NCBI GenBank assembly: GCA_016794765.1
Contig: JAEUJG010000073.1
Coordinates: 1 to 10,340 of the forward strand
Reading direction: 5' to 3'
DNA length: 10,340 bases
Source of the DNA: Spirochaetaceae bacterium
Lineage (GTDB): Bacteria > Spirochaetota > Spirochaetia > Treponematales > Rectinemataceae
The notes beneath the pieces are model-generated. The model did no database searches and had not been told where the DNA came from. It saw only the letters and a program-made list of their open reading frames with translations. Positions within the stretch are counted from its first letter, which is position 1, and every line of letters starts with the position of its first letter. Position numbers and translations under genes: made by a program. Of this stretch, positions 6,664 to 10,340 are shown piece after piece.

Positions 6664-6693
6664 GGTGTAGCGCCTTCGCCTGAAGAGGGTCAA
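6664..6693 (-). promoter_or_regulatory. Possible leaderless promoter of the SulP gene
   Basis: The minus strand has TTGACC (6693-6688, five of six bases of the -35 consensus), 18 bases, then TACACC (6669-6664). Six bases separate this from the ATG at 6657, so the predicted start site is the A of ATG. The -10 match is weak (3 of 6). The lack of any Shine-Dalgarno sequence before this gene supports the reading. Confidence 0.4.
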
Positions 6694-6706
6694 CCGGGAC
6701 CGGGGA

Positions 6707-7243
6707 TTACCGGGCTGACTCCGGCGGGAAAAACAGGTAATCCCGGAACTCCTCCGTGGGATTCCCGTCGCCGTAGGGATGGCGCTCGTTGGCGTTGGCG
6801 TGACAGGCCACACAGAATCGGTCACTGAAAACACGTTCGTTGGGAAGGGGCTTGGAAAGGTCCTTCATTATCCAGAGCCAACCGCCCACCGAGCGGGAAT
6901 CCGCGGGGGCCTTGATCATCGCGGTCACGGCGACCGGTGGCTCGCCTTCACCCGGGGAGGATGAGGCGAAAATCTCCTTCACAACGACGGTTCCCGCGGG
7001 ATAATCCCATCGCCGCTTCGTTTCGGCGGCGGGCGGCGCATAGGCTGCGCCGGTGGGGTTGATCCTGATGACGCGGAATCGATCTTCGTGGCCCGGAATG
7101 GGATAATCGAGCTTGACCTCCGTAGTCCTTTCCCATTGCGGGTAACCGGACGGGATCTCCTCACGAGGGGCGCGGCCCCGCGCGCAGGCCGCGACGGCCA
7201 GCGCGCAGGCGACCGCAAACAGGAAACGCGCGGGCGACCGCAT
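6707..7243 (-). CDS. Cytochrome P460-like c-type haem lipoprotein
   Basis: This 178-residue exported protein begins with a lipoprotein signal peptide. A basic MRSPAR start is followed by a hydrophobic run and the lipobox V-A-A-C with Cys20 as lipidation site. The mature part follows the cytochrome P460 / cytochrome c'-beta pattern. It has YPQWERTTEVK (34-44), RFRVIRINPTGAAY (55-68), YPAGTVVVKEIF (81-92) and GGWLWIMKDL (120-129), then the haem site CVACH (144-148) and DYLFF (168-172) near the end. P460 proteins oxidise hydroxylamine or bind NO at a five-coordinate haem. Whether the haem-crosslinking lysine is present cannot be settled by eye; K44 and K89 are candidates. The start at 7243 is preferred over upstream in-frame Met codons because only it gives a signal peptide, with AGGGGA just before it. 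It lies 25 bases after the haem cyclase gene, so the two are almost certainly co-transcribed. Confidence 0.85.
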   Translation of the reverse strand: MRSPARFLFAVACALAVAACARGRAPREEIPSGYPQWERTTEVKLDYPIPGHEDRFRVIRINPTGAAYAPPAAETKRRWDYPAGTVVVKEIFASSSPGEGEPPVAVTAMIKAPADSRSVGGWLWIMKDLSKPLPNERVFSDRFCVACHANANERHPYGDGNPTEEFRDYLFFPPESAR

Positions 7244-7268
7244 CGATCCCCTGGAGTCGTCCCGGACC

Positions 7269-8717
7269 TCAAGCGCTCCCATCGCCGCCGCCCTCCCCGT
7301 CGCCGCGGAGGAGAAGGTATACCCGTTGCTTCCCCGCCTTGCCCTTGAGTTCCACGCCATAGGGTCCTTTGAAGGAGGCTGAGCCGCCCGAACGGCTCCG
7401 CGTCGTCTCGCAGGCCAATACCTGGCCAGCCTTCGCTATCGAACAGAGCCGACTCGCGGTGTTCACGGAGTCTCCCATCACCGTGAAGTCGGCGCGTTCC
7501 TCCGAACCGATCATGCCGCGGATCACCGAGCCCGTGGCGAGCCCGATCCCGACCCGGAGTCCGTCGAATTCCGTCCCGGCCCCTTCCACGCGCGCGCGGA
7601 TCCTGTTGGCCGCCGCACAGGCGCGGACGGCGGACTCGGGGCCTTCGAAGACCGCGACGACCTCGTCGCCGACGAACTTGTCCACGTCTCCGCCCTCCTC
7701 GCGGACGATCCTCGCCTGTCCCTCGAGCACCCGGTTCAAGGAGGCCACTACCCGTTCGGGATCGTTCCGTTCCGTGTAGGCGGTGAACCCCCGGACGTCG
7801 GAAAAGAGGAGCGTCCGCTCCACGCGGCTGGGGGCGCCGGCGCCGGAGAGCGAATCCAAGGTGCCGGCGGAAACATACTTTGAGAGCTCGGAGCGTTCCT
7901 TGAGGCCCAACACCATCTGGTTGACCGTGCGTCCGAGATCGCCTATCTCGTCCCTTCGTGTGGCTTCCACCCGGCCCTCGAACCGTCCGGCCGTCACCTC
8001 CCCGCAAAGCCGACCGATCGCGCCCACGGGCTCCAGGACCACCCTGCGGAGGAAAGCGCCGAGGATCAAGGCGAGGAAGGCGACAACCGCGAGGAAAGAA
8101 CCTCCGGATGCGGTGACGGTGCGCGACTGGGCGAGGGCCACCTCCGTCGCGTCCACGCGGACGTCGATGACGCCGCGAAGCGTATGGTCCGAGCCGTGAC
8201 AGCGCACGCACTTCGGGAGGTTGAGAAGGGGGCGGAAGGTCCGGTAATAGGACCTTCCCGCCTCGGATTCGTTGAAAAACAATTCCGCGGGAGGGCTGCC
8301 GGCCGCTTCTGCGAAGCGGGGTGGCGGATCGGGGATTGAAGGAGGGCCTGCCCGCGGCTCAAACCGTTCCTTGCCGATGATGGCGTTGACCCGGGCCACT
8401 GTCGTTCCGTCGGAGAATGCCCTCGCGCCCGAAGCCCGCAGCAGCCGGACACGCGTGTCGCGGCTCGTCGACTCCACCTCCTCGAAGAACCGCACCGCGA
8501 TGGGCGCTTCCCCCGGAAGCATGAAATTCTCCACGGAGGCGGCGAGGAGGTCGGCCTGCCGAACCAGCGCCCCCCGGGAAAGCGAATCGCGGGAGGTGAC
8601 GAGAGCGGAGGCGAAGACCAAGACCACCGCTCCTACGCCGACGGCGAGGGACACGAGTACGATCAGGTCCACCTTGAAGGTCAAGGACGAGGCAATACTA
8701 CGGCGCCGATTCTCCAT
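7269..8717 (-). CDS. Membrane class III adenylate cyclase with periplasmic c-haem sensor domain and HAMP
   Basis: This 482-residue cyclase has a first transmembrane helix at about 17-40 and a periplasmic sensor region at about 41-205 ending in a haem site CVRCH (170-174). A second helix (about 207-225), a HAMP domain (about 226-280) and the class III catalytic domain (about 300-470) follow. Metal ligands D307 (in FSDVRGFT) and D351 (in KFVGDEVVAVF) are present, as are the transition-state residues N419 and R423 in VNTASR. Base selection uses K347 and T412, the Lys/Thr pair of bacterial adenylate cyclases, so cAMP is the predicted product. The sensor resembles Tll0287/DUF3365-like c-haem domains, which respond to redox state or gas ligands. 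There is no Shine-Dalgarno sequence; the start appears leaderless. It lies downstream of the glycyl radical enzyme gene (66-base gap) and upstream of the P460 lipoprotein. Confidence 0.93.
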   Translation of the reverse strand: MENRRRSIASSLTFKVDLIVLVSLAVGVGAVVLVFASALVTSRDSLSRGALVRQADLLAASVENFMLPGEAPIAVRFFEEVESTSRDTRVRLLRASGARAFSDGTTVARVNAIIGKERFEPRAGPPSIPDPPPRFAEAAGSPPAELFFNESEAGRSYYRTFRPLLNLPKCVRCHGSDHTLRGVIDVRVDATEVALAQSRTVTASGGSFLAVVAFLALILGAFLRRVVLEPVGAIGRLCGEVTAGRFEGRVEATRRDEIGDLGRTVNQMVLGLKERSELSKYVSAGTLDSLSGAGAPSRVERTLLFSDVRGFTAYTERNDPERVVASLNRVLEGQARIVREEGGDVDKFVGDEVVAVFEGPESAVRACAAANRIRARVEGAGTEFDGLRVGIGLATGSVIRGMIGSEERADFTVMGDSVNTASRLCSIAKAGQVLACETTRSRSGGSASFKGPYGVELKGKAGKQRVYLLLRGDGEGGGDGSA

Positions 8718-8723
8718 GGGTCA

Positions 8724-8752
8724 ATGATAGGCCTGCGGCCGCACGCTTGCAA
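8724..8752 (-). promoter_or_regulatory. Leaderless promoter of the haem cyclase
   Basis: On the minus strand, TTGCAA (8752-8747), a 17-base spacer and TATCAT (8729-8724, five of six bases) precede the ATG at 8717 by 6 bases. The predicted start site is the A of the start codon. No Shine-Dalgarno sequence is present, which agrees with a leaderless transcript. Confidence 0.55.
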
Positions 8753-8754
8753 GC
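8734..8754. repeat. Two adjacent 10-bp palindromes in the cyclase promoter
   Basis: TGCGGCCGCA (8734-8743) and GCTTGCAAGC (8745-8754) are both perfect 10-bp palindromes separated by one base. The first lies inside the promoter spacer and the second covers the -35 box. They could be operator half-sites, but short palindromes are also expected by chance in GC-rich DNA. Confidence 0.4.
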
Positions 8755-8783
8755 CGCGGGGAGTAGGCGCGCGACTCGGCCCC

Positions 8784-10340
8784 CTAGAACCCCTCCTGCG
8801 CCGTGCGGGCGATGATCTCTTCCTGGTGGTTCCGGTCGAGGTCGACGAAGTAGTCGCTGTAGCCCGCGACGCGCACGAGGAGGTTGCGGTAGTCCTCGGG
8901 CCTTTCCTGGGCGGCGCGCAGGGTGGCGGTGTCGACCACGTTGAACTGCATGTGGTGGCCGCCGAGCTTGAAGTAGGTCCGCACGAGGGCGGCCATCTTC
9001 TCGATGCCGGCTTCCCCCTCCAGGGTCGCGGGCAGGAAGCGCTGGTTGAGGAGCGAGCCGCCGGTGCGGGCGTGGTCGATCTTGCCGAGGGACTTGGCCA
9101 CGGCCGTCGGTCCCTTGCGGTCCGCTCCCTGGGAGGGCGAGGCGCCGTCCGATTCCGGACTCCGCGCCTTCCGGCCGTTCGGGGTGGCGCCGGTCCGGAG
9201 GCCGAAATAGACGTGGCAGGTGGTGGACAGGAGGTTCATGTGGTAGACGCCGCCGCGGGCCGAAAGCCTGCCGTCGATCGCGGCATGGAGCGTCTCAAAA
9301 ACGCGTTGTGCGATTGAATCGGCGAGGTCGTCGTCGTTCCCGAAGAAGGGCGTCTTGTTCCAGAGGAGGGAGCGGAGCGGCTCCCTGCCCTCCCAGTCCG
9401 CGGCCATCGCGTCCAGGAGGTCGCCCATCGCGACCGCGCGGTCATCGAAGACGTGCTTCCGCAGGGCGGAGAGCGAATCGGTCACGGTGCCGAGGCCGCA
9501 GCACTGGATGTAGTCGGTGTCGTAGCGGGCGCCGCCGTCGTAGTAGTCCTTGCCCTTGGCGACGCAGTCGGCGATGACCGCGGACAGGAAGGGAGCCGGC
9601 GCGTTTTCGGCGTAGATTCGGTCCAGCCGGTTGGAGACGGCGACCTTGAGGGAGACGACGTGGTCGAGCTGGCGCTCGAAGGCGCGGTACAGCTCCTCGA
9701 AGTCCGCGAAGCCGCGCGCGTCGCCCGTCGCGGGCCCGAGGCGCTTGCCGGACAGGGGATCGACGCCGTCGTTGAGCGCGAGCTCCAGCACCTTCGGCAC
9801 GTTGAGGTAGCCGTGGAGGATGTAGGCCTCCTTGCCGAAGCAGCCCGTCTCCACGCAGCCCGAGGTGCCACCTTCGCGCGCGTCGCCGAGGCTCTTGCCC
9901 ATCGCCGCCTGGGCCGCCACGACCTCGTCCGCGTTGAAGAGCGAGGGATAGCCCGAGCCGCGGCGGATGACGCGGCAGGCCGCCCGGAGGAGACGCTCGG
10001 GCGTCTTGGCCGAGACCTGGACGTTGGCCTGCGGCTGGAGCAGCTGCAGCTCGTCGAGCACCTCGAGCGCGAGGAGGGAAACCTCGCTCGAGCCGTCCCG
10101 TCCGTCGCGGAGGAGACCGCCGAGGTTGACGTTCGTGAAATCGTTGTAGGTGCCGCTCTCCGCCGCAGTGACGCCGACCTTGGGCGGCGCCGGCGTGTTG
10201 TTCACCTTGATCCAGAAGCAGGAGAGCAGCTCCTTGGCCGAATCCCGGTCCAGGCCGCCTTCGGCGAGCCCGCGCTCGTAGAAGGGCGCCAGGTGCTGGT
10301 CGAGGTGCCCGGGGCTCATCGCGTCCCAGCCGTTGAGCTC
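8784..10340 (-). CDS. hypD: Trans-4-hydroxy-L-proline dehydratase, glycyl radical enzyme (5' end outside window)
   Basis: The C-terminal 518 residues are present; the frame is open through the right edge, so the apparent Met at 10319 is internal. The radical-site loop is RVAGYSDYF with radical Gly at partial-protein residue 493. The active-site segment is TSGCVETGCFGKE with thiyl Cys162 and general base Glu164. In C. difficile HypD, as I remember it, the active-site residues are D278, S334, D339, F340, C434, E436, Y450, T645 and G765. Here D6, S62, D67, F68, C162, E164, Y178, T373 and G493 occupy exactly the same spacings (offset 272). The enzyme removes water from trans-4-hydroxy-L-proline to give pyrroline-5-carboxylate, which ProC reduces to proline. 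It needs a radical SAM activase (HypE), which is not in the window. It is not pyruvate formate-lyase, which has adjacent cysteines. About 270 N-terminal residues are missing. Confidence 0.88.
   Translation of the reverse strand, partial: ELNGWDAMSPGHLDQHLAPFYERGLAEGGLDRDSAKELLSCFWIKVNNTPAPPKVGVTAAESGTYNDFTNVNLGGLLRDGRDGSSEVSLLALEVLDELQLLQPQANVQVSAKTPERLLRAACRVIRRGSGYPSLFNADEVVAAQAAMGKSLGDAREGGTSGCVETGCFGKEAYILHGYLNVPKVLELALNDGVDPLSGKRLGPATGDARGFADFEELYRAFERQLDHVVSLKVAVSNRLDRIYAENAPAPFLSAVIADCVAKGKDYYDGGARYDTDYIQCCGLGTVTDSLSALRKHVFDDRAVAMGDLLDAMAADWEGREPLRSLLWNKTPFFGNDDDLADSIAQRVFETLHAAIDGRLSARGGVYHMNLLSTTCHVYFGLRTGATPNGRKARSPESDGASPSQGADRKGPTAVAKSLGKIDHARTGGSLLNQRFLPATLEGEAGIEKMAALVRTYFKLGGHHMQFNVVDTATLRAAQERPEDYRNLLVRVAGYSDYFVDLDRNHQEEIIARTAQEGF

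Noticed and set aside
6658..6834. 59-residue N-terminal extension of the SulP transporter
   Set aside because: It would overlap the P460 gene by 128 bases, and the added sequence is Pro/Ser/Thr/Arg-rich and unlike SulP N-termini.
7244..7360. N-terminal extension of the P460-like protein
   Set aside because: It would overlap the cyclase gene and bury the lipoprotein signal peptide 39 residues inside the protein.
9482..9871. Open frame of 129 codons overlapping hypD
   Set aside because: It is Ala/Ser/Arg/Thr-rich low-complexity sequence in a shadow frame. The hypD frame carries all conserved motifs in this stretch.
8784..10340. Pyruvate formate-lyase identity for the glycyl radical enzyme
   Set aside because: PflB has two adjacent active-site cysteines. 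Here a single Cys sits in GCVE, the motif of dehydratases and C-N lyases, and the HypD-specific residues are present.

Overview
The window is GC-rich bacterial DNA from an organism I cannot name to phylum. The envelope is probably Gram-negative: there is a lipoprotein signal peptide on a c-type haem protein and a second periplasmic haem site (CxxCH) on a membrane cyclase. It carries a glycyl-radical hydroxyproline dehydratase, an oxygen-sensitive enzyme type, next to c-type haem proteins. That suggests an anaerobe or facultative anaerobe with respiratory or NO-related haem chemistry. No insertion sequence, CRISPR array, phage gene or rRNA is visible.

Left part (1-4200), genes on the + strand after a divergent tRNA. 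The first 48 bases are the 5' half of a tRNA-Leu(GAG) on the - strand. A well-formed promoter for it and one for cstA face away from each other around a 10-base T tract. cstA (178-1860) encodes a carbon-starvation-type pyruvate/peptide transporter and ends at tandem hairpins, the second a typical intrinsic terminator. Next is a tight four-gene operon (1991-4143): a 94-aa helical protein with a proline-rich hinge, an ArsA/Get3-type ATPase, a membrane-anchored protein of unknown family, and a small MIP18 (DUF59)-like protein with a CPAC motif. A strong bidirectional terminator (4164-4197) closes it. This operon is the best candidate for an undescribed system in the window: a SIMIBI ATPase with a membrane anchor and a possible Fe-S or metal carrier.

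Right part (4262-10340), all on the - strand, in transcription order from the right edge. First is a partial glycyl radical enzyme (5' end outside the window). Its active-site residues match trans-4-hydroxy-L-proline dehydratase HypD at the same spacings as I remember them. Next come a haem-sensing class III adenylate cyclase (8717-7269), a cytochrome P460-like lipoprotein (7243-6707) only 25 bases downstream, a SulP anion transporter with STAS domain (6657-4888) and a GNAT acetyltransferase (4819-4262).

The cyclase and SulP starts have no Shine-Dalgarno sequence. Each has a -10-like box ending exactly 6 bases before ATG, which points to leaderless mRNAs. The other readable promoters also predict very short leaders. 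Functionally, the cyclase/P460 pair looks like a redox- or NO-related sensing unit that makes cAMP. CstA and HypD suggest growth on peptides, amino acids or small carboxylates.
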